Source: J095 sp964407935
GTDB taxonomy: Bacteria; Chloroflexota; Anaerolineae; 4572-78; J111
Length of the DNA: 8,924 nucleotides
NCBI GenBank assembly: GCA_964407935.1
Contig: CAYOXS010000249.1
Coordinates: 1-8,924 of the forward strand
Reading direction: 5' to 3'
The translations under genes were made by a program, and so were the position numbers. Positions 1 through 7,368 of the stretch are shown piece by piece (position 1 is the stretch's first letter; every line of letters starts with the position of its first letter). The notes beneath the pieces were generated by a model, which searched no databases, was not told where the DNA came from, and saw only the letters and a list, made by a program, of their open reading frames with translations.

Positions 1-367
1 CCTCAAACAGGGCATGCTCGAACTGATACTGGCATTTGCCGCGTTTGCGCTGGAGGCCGGCTACGAGGACTCGGTGCAAAAGCATGTGGCCTTTGCCCGC
101 ACTCTGCTGCCTGCCGGCACACAGGACAGCGCGATGCAGGCCCGGCTGTATGCCCGGGCCGCCGAGGTGTTTTTGATGGAAGGTGACCGGCGTCAAAAAG
201 GCTGGCAATATCTGCTAAAATCGATGCGCTATCGCTTCCCCCCGGTTGAATTTGACCGATTTTTGAAGCTCTGGGCCAGAGCATTGCTGGGCAACACCTT
301 TTTTAATTTTGTGCGCAACAAAACCGTGGCCCGCAAAAGTTTTTCTGTCGGAACGCCTGCACCGTAA
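1..367 (+). CDS. C-terminal end of a probable glycosyltransferase (5' end outside window)
   Basis: The frame is open from the first bases (Leu-Lys-Gln-Gly before the first Met at 14) and ends with TAA at 365-367, so this is the 3' part of a longer gene. The roughly 120 visible residues contain no catalytic motif. They look helical: an Ala/Leu/Arg-rich stretch (LYARAAEVFLMEGDRRQKG) is followed by WQYLLKSMRYRFPPVEFDRF and a basic tail. A helical tail with 'AraA...GDrrqa...yLlkslr..P' spacing is typical of the C-termini of many family 2 glycosyltransferases, and the gene sits 9 bp upstream of a GT2 gene in the same direction. The glycosyltransferase call is therefore inferred from tail style and context. 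A tetratricopeptide-like or other helical protein is the main alternative. Confidence 0.5.
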   Translation, partial: LKQGMLELILAFAAFALEAGYEDSVQKHVAFARTLLPAGTQDSAMQARLYARAAEVFLMEGDRRQKGWQYLLKSMRYRFPPVEFDRFLKLWARALLGNTFFNFVRNKTVARKSFSVGTPAP

Positions 368-376
368 CGGTTCGCT

Positions 377-1357
377 ATGCCCACTCAACCTGCCGCCAAC
401 CCGCTGCCAACGATCACCGTCATTACTCCCTCGCTGAATCAGGGCCGATTTCTGGAGCAGTGCATCCAATCGGTGTTGAATCAAAAATATCCGTATTTGC
501 AGTACATCATCGTTGATGGCGGCTCTACCGATGACAGCATCCAGATCATCCACAAATATCAGGCCCACCTGTCAGCCTGGGTTAGCGAGCCGGATCAGGG
601 CCAGAGTGACGCCATCAACAAGGGGCTGCGGCTGGCCTCGGGTGAACTGGTGGCCTGGCTCAATGCCGATGACTTTTTTCTGCCCAACGCGCTGGCAGTG
701 GCCGCGCAGGTCTACGTCAGCCACCCGGGCGCGTCGTTTTACTTTGGCAACGGTTACCGAGTTAACCGGCAGGGTCAGATCAAGCGCCCCCACTTCCGGC
801 GCTGGCCGTACCTCTTCAATCGCGATGCCCTGATTTTTGGCCTCAACTACATTTTGCAGCCGGCTACCTTCATCAACCGCCGCTGGCTGGAGCAAGCCGG
901 ATATTTGACTCCCCAGCTCCACTACGGGCTGGACACCGACCTGTGGCTGCGGCTGTCGGCGCTGGCCGAACCGCAGGCCATCCCCGCCTTGTTGGCCGCT
1001 TCGCGGGAATATGATACAACCAAAACAGCGAGTGGTTCTTTTGCCCGGATTGAGGAACTGCGCCAGATGTTGGCCCGCCACGCCGGCCAACCCATTACCC
1101 CCGGCCTGATCTGTTATTTTCTGGACACCCTTTACCAGCATGCCGGGCTGCATCGCAATTATTTTCCAAAAAGTTACAGGCGTAGTATCCTTCGTTTTTG
1201 GGCCGATACCAGCCTGCTATTCGAGCAATTCGGGGCCGGGCCGGATGGCTTCCCGCTGCCAGCTGAAGAGATCAACGCGCCGTTCCACCGGCTAAAACGC
1301 CGCCTTTGGCTTTGTCTGCGCAACTTTGTCAAAGGCAATCTGACTCCATTTAAGTGA
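377..1357 (+). CDS. Family 2 glycosyltransferase (GT-A fold), 326 aa
   Basis: Predicted cytoplasmic or membrane-peripheral enzyme that transfers a sugar from a nucleotide-sugar donor onto a growing surface glycan; donor and acceptor cannot be read from sequence. The GT2 landmarks are in order: first beta strand ITVITPSLNQ (residues 13-22), nucleotide-binding DGGSTD (47-52), EPDQGQSDAINKG (71-83), metal-binding NADD (96-99), and the QPATF and GLDTDLWLR segments (161-165, 184-192) that hold the acceptor and base side. A C-terminal stretch of about 120 residues is mostly helical and basic, without an obvious membrane segment. The ATG at 377 lies 9 bp after the previous stop and just ahead of the first strand; no strong ribosome binding site is seen, so coupling to the upstream gene is likely. 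It is clearly paralogous to the glycosyltransferase at 2317-3156, which has a different tail. The family is certain; the substrate is not. Confidence 0.93.
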   Translation: MPTQPAANPLPTITVITPSLNQGRFLEQCIQSVLNQKYPYLQYIIVDGGSTDDSIQIIHKYQAHLSAWVSEPDQGQSDAINKGLRLASGELVAWLNADDFFLPNALAVAAQVYVSHPGASFYFGNGYRVNRQGQIKRPHFRRWPYLFNRDALIFGLNYILQPATFINRRWLEQAGYLTPQLHYGLDTDLWLRLSALAEPQAIPALLAASREYDTTKTASGSFARIEELRQMLARHAGQPITPGLICYFLDTLYQHAGLHRNYFPKSYRRSILRFWADTSLLFEQFGAGPDGFPLPAEEINAPFHRLKRRLWLCLRNFVKGNLTPFK

Positions 1358-2313
1358 ATGATGCCATGCGTCAACAGTACCTTTTTATTTTTGCGATATT
1401 AATTGTTGCGTTGCTCACCGGCTGCGCCGCCAATCAATCTGCCGCCGCGCCGCCAGCGACGACACCTGCACCGGCCACCAGCGCCACCGGTGCAGCCTTG
1501 CTGTCCAATACCGGCAATCCCAAAAAAGGGGTCACCCTGGCTCACCCCAACTGCGAAGATATTGATACGCTGCAAGCAAGCTGGTACTTCGATAACAACG
1601 CGCAGCCCCCGTGCCCATCGGCCGGCACCCCGTACATTCCCCGCATTTACAACGCCCAACAGGCCGGTGACCAAAAAGCGTTGAGCGCAATCATCGACAC
1701 TGCCAAAGCTTCCGGCTGGCTGTTGGGTTTTGTGGAACCCAACCTGCCATGGCACGGCAATGTCAGCCCGGAAGAGGGGGCCAAAGCCTGGCGGGCCATC
1801 GAAGAAGCAGCCCTGCCGCTCGGCATCAAACTGGTGGCGCCCGCGCCCAGCCAGCACAATCCCGGCACCAAAATTCTGCCGGAGTACGACCCCGACCCCT
1901 ACGGCTACACCTGGTTGTGGGCTATGATTGAGGCTTACCAAACCAAGTACGGCCAAAAGCCTCACTTCGACGCGCTGGCCTGGAATTTTTACGACAACAA
2001 TCCGAACACGGCCAAAGCTTTTCTCAGCGCCCGCCATCAGGAGGCCGCGACGCTGGGCTATGATGTTCCCATCTGGGTTACCGAGTACGCCGGGCGCTGC
2101 TGGGACACCGACAGATACCCCACCGGCAACGACCAAATTATGGCCGAGCTGACCCCCTGGTTCAACAGTACCCCCTGGATTGGCCGTTACGCCTGGTTTG
2201 CCAACCGCATCCGCGGCGATGAAGCCTGGGGGCCAAACCATCAAAGCTGCTCCCTCATCAACCCGGATACCGGCCGGCCGACCGCACTCGGTCAGAGCTA
2301 CAGGGAATATTGA
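1354..2313 (+). CDS. Lipoprotein with Asl1/GH128-like glycoside hydrolase domain, 319 aa
   Basis: Probable membrane-anchored extracytoplasmic endo-glycanase. A short N-region, a hydrophobic stretch YLFIFAILIVALLTG (9-23) and a lipobox LLTG|C24 give a lipoprotein signal. An Ala/Pro/Thr-rich linker (about 25-50) tethers the domain. From about residue 54 the sequence matches the Asl1-like/GH128 glycosyl hydrolase core: GFVEPN (125-130) carries the presumed acid/base Glu128, FDALAWNFYDN (205-215) is a barrel strand, WVTEYAG (241-247) carries the presumed nucleophile Glu244, and RYAWF (278-282) closes the barrel. GH128 members that have been characterised cleave beta-1,3-glucan; that specificity here is inference. 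The GTG start at 1354 overlaps the upstream stop by 4 bp (GTGA) and no ribosome binding site is visible, so translation is probably coupled; ATG 1366 is an alternative that would keep the signal peptide. It lies between two glycosyltransferases, suggesting a role in trimming or releasing the glycan they build. Confidence 0.88.
   Translation: MNDAMRQQYLFIFAILIVALLTGCAANQSAAAPPATTPAPATSATGAALLSNTGNPKKGVTLAHPNCEDIDTLQASWYFDNNAQPPCPSAGTPYIPRIYNAQQAGDQKALSAIIDTAKASGWLLGFVEPNLPWHGNVSPEEGAKAWRAIEEAALPLGIKLVAPAPSQHNPGTKILPEYDPDPYGYTWLWAMIEAYQTKYGQKPHFDALAWNFYDNNPNTAKAFLSARHQEAATLGYDVPIWVTEYAGRCWDTDRYPTGNDQIMAELTPWFNSTPWIGRYAWFANRIRGDEAWGPNHQSCSLINPDTGRPTALGQSYREY
2303..2306 (+). promoter_or_regulatory. 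Ribosome binding site supporting the GTG start at 2317
   Basis: GGGA within CAGGGAAT lies 10 bases before the GTG at 2317, inside the last codons of the lipoprotein gene. No ATG occurs between the in-frame stop at 2311-2313 and the first conserved strand of the glycosyltransferase, so GTG 2317 is the only sensible start. Confidence 0.5.
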
Positions 2314-2316
2314 CCG

Positions 2317-3156
2317 GTGACGGCCGTCCTGCCCGCCATTTCCATCATCACGCCCTCTTTTAACCAGAGCGACTACCTGGAAAGCACCATCCAGAGCGTG
2401 CTGGCCCAAAACTTCCCCAAGCTCGAATATAGTGTCATCGATGGCGGCTCTACCGATGGAACGCTGGCCATTTTGCGGCAGTACAGCCACCGCCTCACCT
2501 GGCTATCCGAGCCGGACGAGGGGCAGGCGCAGGCCATCAACAAAGGGCTGCGGCGGGCTAACGGCGAGATTGTGGCCTGGCTCAACTCCGATGATATTTA
2601 TTTGCCGGATGCCTTGCCGGCTGTTGCCGAGTTTTTCAGCGCCCACCCGGCCATCGATGTTGTTTACGGTGATTACTACCTGATTGACGGACGGGGTAAA
2701 ATTCTGCTGCGCAAGCGGGAAATCCCGTTTGATTACAACATATTGTTGTACGGGCTAAATTACATTGGCCAGCCGGCCGCGTTTTTTCGCCGGCGGGTGC
2801 TGGAGCGATTTGGTTATCTGGATGAGAATTTGCATTACGGGCTGGACTGGGAGTATTGGCTGCGGGTTGCCAGCGGCGGCGGTCAATTTGCTCACCTGCC
2901 GCGCTATTTGGCCGCCACCCGCATCCACACCGCCGCCAAAACTATCGTTGCGCCGCCGCAAATGTTTGCCGAGCACCGGGCCATTCAAGCGCGCTATTGG
3001 GCCGCGCGCCGCTTTGAGTCGCCGGGGGTGCAGCGGATTTACGCGAGGGCGCTCCGGTTCGGTTACCGGGCCAAACGGCAGCTCAAAAAACTGCTGCTGC
3101 GCCGCACCATCGATTTTCCGCCGGCCCACTGGGTGATGGACTCAGCCCGGCGGTAA
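2317..3156 (+). CDS. Family 2 glycosyltransferase (GT-A fold), 279 aa
   Basis: Predicted cytoplasmic glycosyltransferase acting in the same glycan pathway as its upstream paralog. Motifs: first strand ISIITPSFNQ (8-17), nucleotide-binding DGGSTD (42-47), EPDEGQAQAINKG (66-78), metal-binding NSDD (90-93), QPAAFFRR (152-159) and GLDWEYWLR (175-183). These align motif for motif with the protein at 377-1357, but the C-terminal part is shorter and ends in a strongly basic stretch (RAKRQLKKLLLRR, 251-263) that could sit on the membrane. The gene starts with GTG 3 bp after the lipoprotein stop and in the same frame as it. It is the last gene of the rightward operon: its TAA is only 5 bp from the stop of the convergent SWIM gene, and no terminator fits between. 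Family certain, donor and acceptor unknown. Confidence 0.93.
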   Translation: MTAVLPAISIITPSFNQSDYLESTIQSVLAQNFPKLEYSVIDGGSTDGTLAILRQYSHRLTWLSEPDEGQAQAINKGLRRANGEIVAWLNSDDIYLPDALPAVAEFFSAHPAIDVVYGDYYLIDGRGKILLRKREIPFDYNILLYGLNYIGQPAAFFRRRVLERFGYLDENLHYGLDWEYWLRVASGGGQFAHLPRYLAATRIHTAAKTIVAPPQMFAEHRAIQARYWAARRFESPGVQRIYARALRFGYRAKRQLKKLLLRRTIDFPPAHWVMDSARR

Positions 3157-3161
3157 CCGGT

Positions 3162-4088
3162 TTAACGCGAACTTTGCCGGGATCGCCGGGAATTTTGCCC
3201 GTTATTGTTGTCGCTGCCGTCATCATCATCACCGGCAAATGCGGCGGCAATGGCGGTGTGGCTGATGATGGCGTAGGCCGGCCCGAGCAGTTGCTGCACG
3301 TCATCGTCCAAAAAATTGGGCTGGCCCAGCCGTTTGAGGATAGGCAGCGGTGTGGCCGGTGGTTTGATGGCCACGCCAAAACCGGCCAGCGGCTCCGGTG
3401 ACTGCCAAAAGGCCGCCGGTTCGACCGGCAGCGGCGCGGTGCGGGGTTCTTCTTCGGCCTCATCTTCCTCATCGGCCAGGTCGCTGTCGGCGCGGAGAGC
3501 GCGCAGCCCGGCCAGCACCTGCTCCTGGCTGCGGCCGCGCAGCCGGAACAGCAAAAAGGGGTCTTCGTCAAACTGCTCGCCCAAAATAAAATGGACGGCG
3601 GCCACGTGTTTGCAGGGGTTGGCGTAATCCGGGCAGCTGCATTCGGTGTGCAGGTCGGCCTTTTTATCCGGGAACAGGCTCACGCCGGCGGCCCGGAACA
3701 CGCTGTCAATTTCCGGCGGCATTTCGCCAGCCAGCAGTTGGGCGGTAAACAGCGCCTGCTCGGCCAGTTCTTTGATCACCCCGGCCCACTGCGAGTCGCT
3801 GAGCGGGGTTAGCTGGATAGTCACTTTGTAGGGCTTGCGCTGGCTGCCCTGCACTTTGGCCAGAATGCCGCCTTTTTTCTCTTCAATGGACAGCACCTGC
3901 CCGCGCCGGGCGTAGCTGCGCCCCCGGCTCAACCGCCCGGAATCGAGCAGCCGTTCCAGCGCGCCAATCCAGCGGGTGGCCCACCAGTTTTTGCCAAATT
4001 GACCGCGTTTGCTGTGGGCCTTAATGCCCTCATCGGTGTGGATAGGTTGGCTGGGCTTGAAAAAATCGTAGTAATCGTAACGGCTCAT
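3162..4088 (-). CDS. SWIM zinc-finger protein, 308 aa, partner of the SNF2 ATPase
   Basis: The signature is the SWIM zinc finger C150-S-C152-(6 residues)-C159-K-H161, read in CSCPDYANPCKHVAAVHF, a zinc-binding module implicated in DNA or protein binding. The N-terminal part (1-145) has the usual layout of these proteins: FGKNWWATRWIGALERLLDSGRL (31-53), then a beta-rich RGRSYARRGQVLSIEEKKGGILAKVQGS that suggests a small nucleic-acid-binding barrel. Residues about 202-214 are highly acidic, the end is GDDDDGSDNNN, and the last residues are basic (RRSRQSSR). No nuclease or ATPase motif is seen. The ATG overlaps the stop of the upstream SNF2 gene in an ATGA and has a strong ribosome binding site, so the two are co-translated. 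Adjacent SWIM and SNF2 genes recur in bacteria (for example ywqB/ywqA in Bacillus subtilis, from memory). The role is inferred to be that of a targeting or accessory subunit for the ATPase. Confidence 0.9.
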   Translation of the reverse strand: MSRYDYYDFFKPSQPIHTDEGIKAHSKRGQFGKNWWATRWIGALERLLDSGRLSRGRSYARRGQVLSIEEKKGGILAKVQGSQRKPYKVTIQLTPLSDSQWAGVIKELAEQALFTAQLLAGEMPPEIDSVFRAAGVSLFPDKKADLHTECSCPDYANPCKHVAAVHFILGEQFDEDPFLLFRLRGRSQEQVLAGLRALRADSDLADEEDEAEEEPRTAPLPVEPAAFWQSPEPLAGFGVAIKPPATPLPILKRLGQPNFLDDDVQQLLGPAYAIISHTAIAAAFAGDDDDGSDNNNGQNSRRSRQSSR

Positions 4089-7000
4089 GCTACAGCCTCC
4101 CGGCGCAGCGAAACCATCTCCCGCAACTCTGTCGTCGATAGTTCGGTCAGCCAGTTTTCGCCCTGGCCCACAATGCTCTCGGCCAGCGCCTTTTTGCTCT
4201 CGATCATCTCGTCAATTCTCTCTTCCAGCGTGCCGGCGCAGACAAATTTGTGAACCTGCACGTTGCGCGTTTGCCCAATCCGAAAAGCCCGGTCGGTGGC
4301 CTGATTTTCCACGGCGGGATTCCACCAGCGGTCAAAATGAAAAACGTGGTTGGCGCGGGTCAGGTTGAGGCCCACGCCGCCGGCCTTGAGCGACAGAATA
4401 AAAATGGGCGGGCCGTGCGGGTCGTCCTGAAAACGCTGCACCATTGCCTGCCGCTTTTTGGCCGGCACGCCGCCGTGCAAAAAGAGCGCCGGCGTGTTGA
4501 ACTGCTCCTGCAGGCTGTGGCGCAGCAGATCGCCCATTTCGGCAAACTGAGTAAAAATCAGCACCCGGTCGCCCACATCGAGCGCCTCTTCCAGCATTTC
4601 CACCAGCCGGGCCAGTTTGCCGCTGCGCGACAGGCTGCCGGCAGCGGTGGAATGGCCGTCACCGTCAATCTGGTGCAGGTATTGGGCCGGGTGGTTGCAC
4701 ACCTGTTTGAGCTGCATGAGCATGCTCAGCACCAGCCCGCGCCGCTGAATGCCATCGGCCTGTTCCACTTCTTTCAATGCCGACTGGACGACCGCTTCGT
4801 ATAGTGTGGCCTGTTCTTCGGTGAGGTGGCAAAATTCCTTGATTTCGATTTTGTCCGGCAAATCCTGAATGACGCTGGGATCGGTTTTGACCCGGCGCAA
4901 AATCAGCGGCGAGACCATTTGCCGCAGCCGGCGGGCGGCCTCGTCGTCGGCGTAGCGCTCAATGGGCAGGCCAAACTGCTGCCGGAAACTGCGCTGCGAG
5001 CCGAGGTAACCGGGGTTGAGAAAGTGCATAATTGACCACAACTCCGACAGCCGGTTTTCGACGGGCGTGCCGGTGAGCGCCAGCCGGAACTCCGCCGGCA
5101 GTTGGCGGATGGCTTTGGTTTGCTGCGCCTCCGGGTTTTTGATGTTCTGGGCCTCGTCGAGCACCACCGCCAGCCAATCGAGGCTTTGCAGCAGCTCGGC
5201 GTCGCGCCGGGCGATGGCGTAGCTGGTCAGCACCATATCAACCCCGGCGGCAGCCTGCCGAAACTCATCGCCGCGCAGCCGCTCCATGCCTTGATGCATC
5301 AGCGTGGTCAGCGCCGGGGCAAATCGTTTGACCTCCCGTTCCCAGTTGCTCACCACCGAAGTGGGGCAAATGAGCAGCGCCGGGGCGGGCAGGCGGCCTT
5401 CCTGCTCTTTTTGGCGCAGCAGCAGGGCGATGGTTTGGATGGTTTTGCCCAGCCCCATGTCGTCGGCCAGGCAGGCGCCCAGCCCCCAGCGGCGCAAAAA
5501 AGCCAGCCAACTGTAGCCGTACTGCTGGTAGGGGCGCAGCGTGGCTTGCAGCGAATCGGGCGGCGGCAGTTGGGCCAGTTTTTCCTGGCCGGTAAAGCGG
5601 GCCTGCCATTCGGCCAGCCAATCCTCAAATTCGGTATCGACGACCGGCAGGCCGTTGACCGCGCCGGCCGCGCTCATCTGCATCGCTTCCAGCAGCCCGG
5701 CCTCGCCGGCCGATTGCTGCTCCCAAAAGCGGATGGCCGCTTCAATCTGGTCGGGATCGAGCTGCACCCACTGGCCGCGAATCTGCACCAGCGGTGATTT
5801 GAGCGCGGCCAGCGCGGCAAATTCCTCTTCCGTCAGCGGTGAGCCGCCCAGCGACAGCTCCCACTGGTAGCGCACAATATTTTCAAAATTGAGCTTGACC
5901 TGGCTGGTTTGGGCCTGCTGTTTTTGTTTGGGCGACAGCCTGAGCCGCACCCCCAGTTTGGCGCCGGGCCGGTTCCACCACGGCGGAGTCAAAATCCCAA
6001 AACCGCTCGATTCGAGCAGCGGCGCACTTTCGCGTAGAAAATTATATATTTCCTGGCTCGACAGGTGAATGGCCTCCGGTTTGGCCGTTTTCAGGCTGTC
6101 GCGCAGCGCCGGCGCAATTCGGGCCGCATACCCCAGCCCGGCCAGCAGTTTTTCCTGCGGCTGCTCAAAGCGGCGGTCCAGCAGTTTGAGGGCGCTGCCT
6201 TTGGTTTGCCACACCTGCCGGGCATCAACCAGCAGGCTGGGGTCATCGCGGGCTTGCAGCAAAAAGTGAAGCTGCCAATCACGGCTGGCGGGTTCGGTTT
6301 GCTGGGCCGGCGCTTCCAGCCGAAAGGCAACGCGGAAGGTTTTGTCGCCGGCCGCGTGGAGCTGGCGCAGCCAGGCGCGGTGGCTGTGGTGTAAACGGCG
6401 CAGTTGGGCGGCGGGCGCGGCCACGTCCGGTTCGGGGGTAAACAGCGCGGCCAGCCAGTGCCGGGCCGCTTCGGCCTGTTTGGGCGGGCGTTTGGGCGCG
6501 GCGGGCTGGCTCCAACTGCGGGCCAGGGCATCGGTCATCGTGTTTAAAAAAGAATCAAGCACCAGCCGCGGTGCGGGCGATTGTTCCGGAGCAGCGGTTT
6601 CGGCGCGACAGAGGGGCGGCATCGCCGCCAGTAGCCGGGCCAGACGGGGCGCGTCGTGGGCTTCATCCAGCACTGGCAGCCAGCGGGCGTGAAAACGCGA
6701 GGCGTCGGCGTTGGCCGGGGCCAGCACCGGCAGCAGTTTGTGACGGGCCAGCGTTTCCAGTACCAGGTTGGCGGCCGTTTGCCAAAAACGAATATCGTCG
6801 CCCAGAGCCAGACCGGGCGGGAGCAGCTCGCTGGCGGTGAGGCCGTTGAGCAGGGTAAAGCCGGCCAGCGGCGTGGCAATGGCCCCGGTGATGCGCCACG
6901 GAGCCAGCGCCAGCGGCGAGTCGTCCAGCTCCCAATCGTGGATAAGCTGCGGCGAGGGCAGCGGTCCGGTGCGGGTGGTGGGCAGCCACAGCGTCACCAC

Positions 7001-7216
7001 ATCGAGCTGCTCTACCCGCGCTGCCGCGCCAAAGCGGTGCAGCACCGCCCAGGCGTCCTGCGGCTCGGCGCAAAAGGGGTGGGGTTTGGCTTTGGTGCTG
7101 ATGCGCCCGCGCTGCCGCTGCGGCGACGCGGCTGCGGAGTCCTCCAACCAGAAAAGCAGCCCGCCGGGGTCGGCGGGATCGGCGGGTGTATGCCAGTGTG
7201 CGTGCAATACTTGCAT
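4085..7216 (-). CDS. SNF2-family DNA-dependent ATPase/helicase, 1043 aa
   Basis: Superfamily 2 ATPase predicted to translocate on double-stranded DNA or remodel protein-DNA complexes. The C-terminal half has the complete SNF2 engine: Q-region RPYQQYGYSWL (561-571), Walker A DDMGLGKT (585-592), CPTSVVSNWEREV motif Ia (617-629), DEAQ box (687-690), TGTP (715-718), then the second lobe with LIFTQF (886-891), LFLHGG (911-916), SLKAGGVGLNLT (942-953) and arginine-finger motif DRAFRIGQ (975-982). Residues roughly 400-515 fit the SNF2-associated DUF3670-type domain (for example LGVRLRLSPK, LNFENIVRYQWELSLGG, PLVQIRGQWVQLD). The first 400 residues are Ala/Pro/Leu-rich, resembling the poorly characterised N-terminal part of bacterial SNF2 proteins of this type. 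No nuclease, methylase or SWIM motif lies within this protein; SWIM is encoded separately by the next gene. All ATPase motifs look intact. ATG 7216 lies about 24 bases after a predicted transcription start. The cellular process is unknown; repair, transcription and defence are all possible. Confidence 0.95.
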   Translation of the reverse strand: MQVLHAHWHTPADPADPGGLLFWLEDSAAASPQRQRGRISTKAKPHPFCAEPQDAWAVLHRFGAAARVEQLDVVTLWLPTTRTGPLPSPQLIHDWELDDSPLALAPWRITGAIATPLAGFTLLNGLTASELLPPGLALGDDIRFWQTAANLVLETLARHKLLPVLAPANADASRFHARWLPVLDEAHDAPRLARLLAAMPPLCRAETAAPEQSPAPRLVLDSFLNTMTDALARSWSQPAAPKRPPKQAEAARHWLAALFTPEPDVAAPAAQLRRLHHSHRAWLRQLHAAGDKTFRVAFRLEAPAQQTEPASRDWQLHFLLQARDDPSLLVDARQVWQTKGSALKLLDRRFEQPQEKLLAGLGYAARIAPALRDSLKTAKPEAIHLSSQEIYNFLRESAPLLESSGFGILTPPWWNRPGAKLGVRLRLSPKQKQQAQTSQVKLNFENIVRYQWELSLGGSPLTEEEFAALAALKSPLVQIRGQWVQLDPDQIEAAIRFWEQQSAGEAGLLEAMQMSAAGAVNGLPVVDTEFEDWLAEWQARFTGQEKLAQLPPPDSLQATLRPYQQYGYSWLAFLRRWGLGACLADDMGLGKTIQTIALLLRQKEQEGRLPAPALLICPTSVVSNWEREVKRFAPALTTLMHQGMERLRGDEFRQAAAGVDMVLTSYAIARRDAELLQSLDWLAVVLDEAQNIKNPEAQQTKAIRQLPAEFRLALTGTPVENRLSELWSIMHFLNPGYLGSQRSFRQQFGLPIERYADDEAARRLRQMVSPLILRRVKTDPSVIQDLPDKIEIKEFCHLTEEQATLYEAVVQSALKEVEQADGIQRRGLVLSMLMQLKQVCNHPAQYLHQIDGDGHSTAAGSLSRSGKLARLVEMLEEALDVGDRVLIFTQFAEMGDLLRHSLQEQFNTPALFLHGGVPAKKRQAMVQRFQDDPHGPPIFILSLKAGGVGLNLTRANHVFHFDRWWNPAVENQATDRAFRIGQTRNVQVHKFVCAGTLEERIDEMIESKKALAESIVGQGENWLTELSTTELREMVSLRREAVA
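4096..4101 (-). promoter_or_regulatory. Strong ribosome binding site for the SWIM gene
   Basis: On the minus strand GGGAGG stands 7 bases before the ATG at 4088-4086, within the last codons of the SNF2 gene. Its quality indicates that the SWIM protein is translated efficiently in its own right and not only by ribosomes terminating at the overlapping stop. Confidence 0.8.
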
Positions 7217-7246
7217 GGTCGTTCCACAATATGAGTGATGGGGTTA

Positions 7247-7274
7247 ATTTTAGTGAATTTGGGGGCATTGTCCA
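7247..7274 (-). promoter_or_regulatory. Predicted sigma-70-type promoter of the SNF2-SWIM operon
   Basis: On the minus strand TGGACA (7274-7269) and TAAAAT (7252-7247) are separated by 16 bases, each one mismatch from the consensus hexamers. Transcription would start near 7240, giving a short leader of about 24 bases before ATG 7216. Prediction by eye only. Confidence 0.6.
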
Positions 7275-7321
7275 GATTTTCCCGGCTACAAGTTTGGCGG
7301 ATGGATTTTTTAATTAGCGCG

Positions 7322-7330
7322 TGCTATTAT
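7322..7330 (+). promoter_or_regulatory. Candidate extended -10 promoter for bshB1
   Basis: TGC-TATTAT is an extended -10 element one base from the TATAAT consensus. The hexamer 17 bases upstream (TGGATT, 7302-7307) is a poor -35, as extended -10 promoters allow. A start near 7337 would give a leader of about 120 bases containing the 28-bp palindrome. The same box plus CTTC recurs in the stronger promoter at 8265-8293. Confidence 0.4.
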
Positions 7331-7368
7331 CTTCCCGTAAAAATAAGCGAATCTGCGAGTCTGGGAAG

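Noticed and set aside
1399..2490. Long minus-strand open frame (363 codons) across the lipoprotein gene
   Set aside because: Gly/Val/Arg-rich translation without any recognisable domain. It lies antisense to a gene with a clear signal peptide and catalytic motifs and crosses into the next gene; a GC-rich shadow frame.
5102..5797. Plus-strand open frame of 231 codons inside the SNF2 gene
   Set aside because: Antisense to the conserved ATPase motifs, Gln/Gly/Arg-rich with no domain pattern; a shadow.
3162..7216. The SNF2-SWIM pair as a named phage-defence system (DISARM- or Druantia-like)
   Set aside because: None of the partner genes of such systems (methylase, phospholipase D, DUF1998-type proteins) are present; the neighbours are glycan and thiol enzymes.
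6656..7234. Plus-strand open frame of 192 codons opposite the SNF2 N-terminus
   Set aside because: Low-complexity Gly/Arg/Gln composition, no ribosome binding site, and it would cover the SNF2 start; a shadow.
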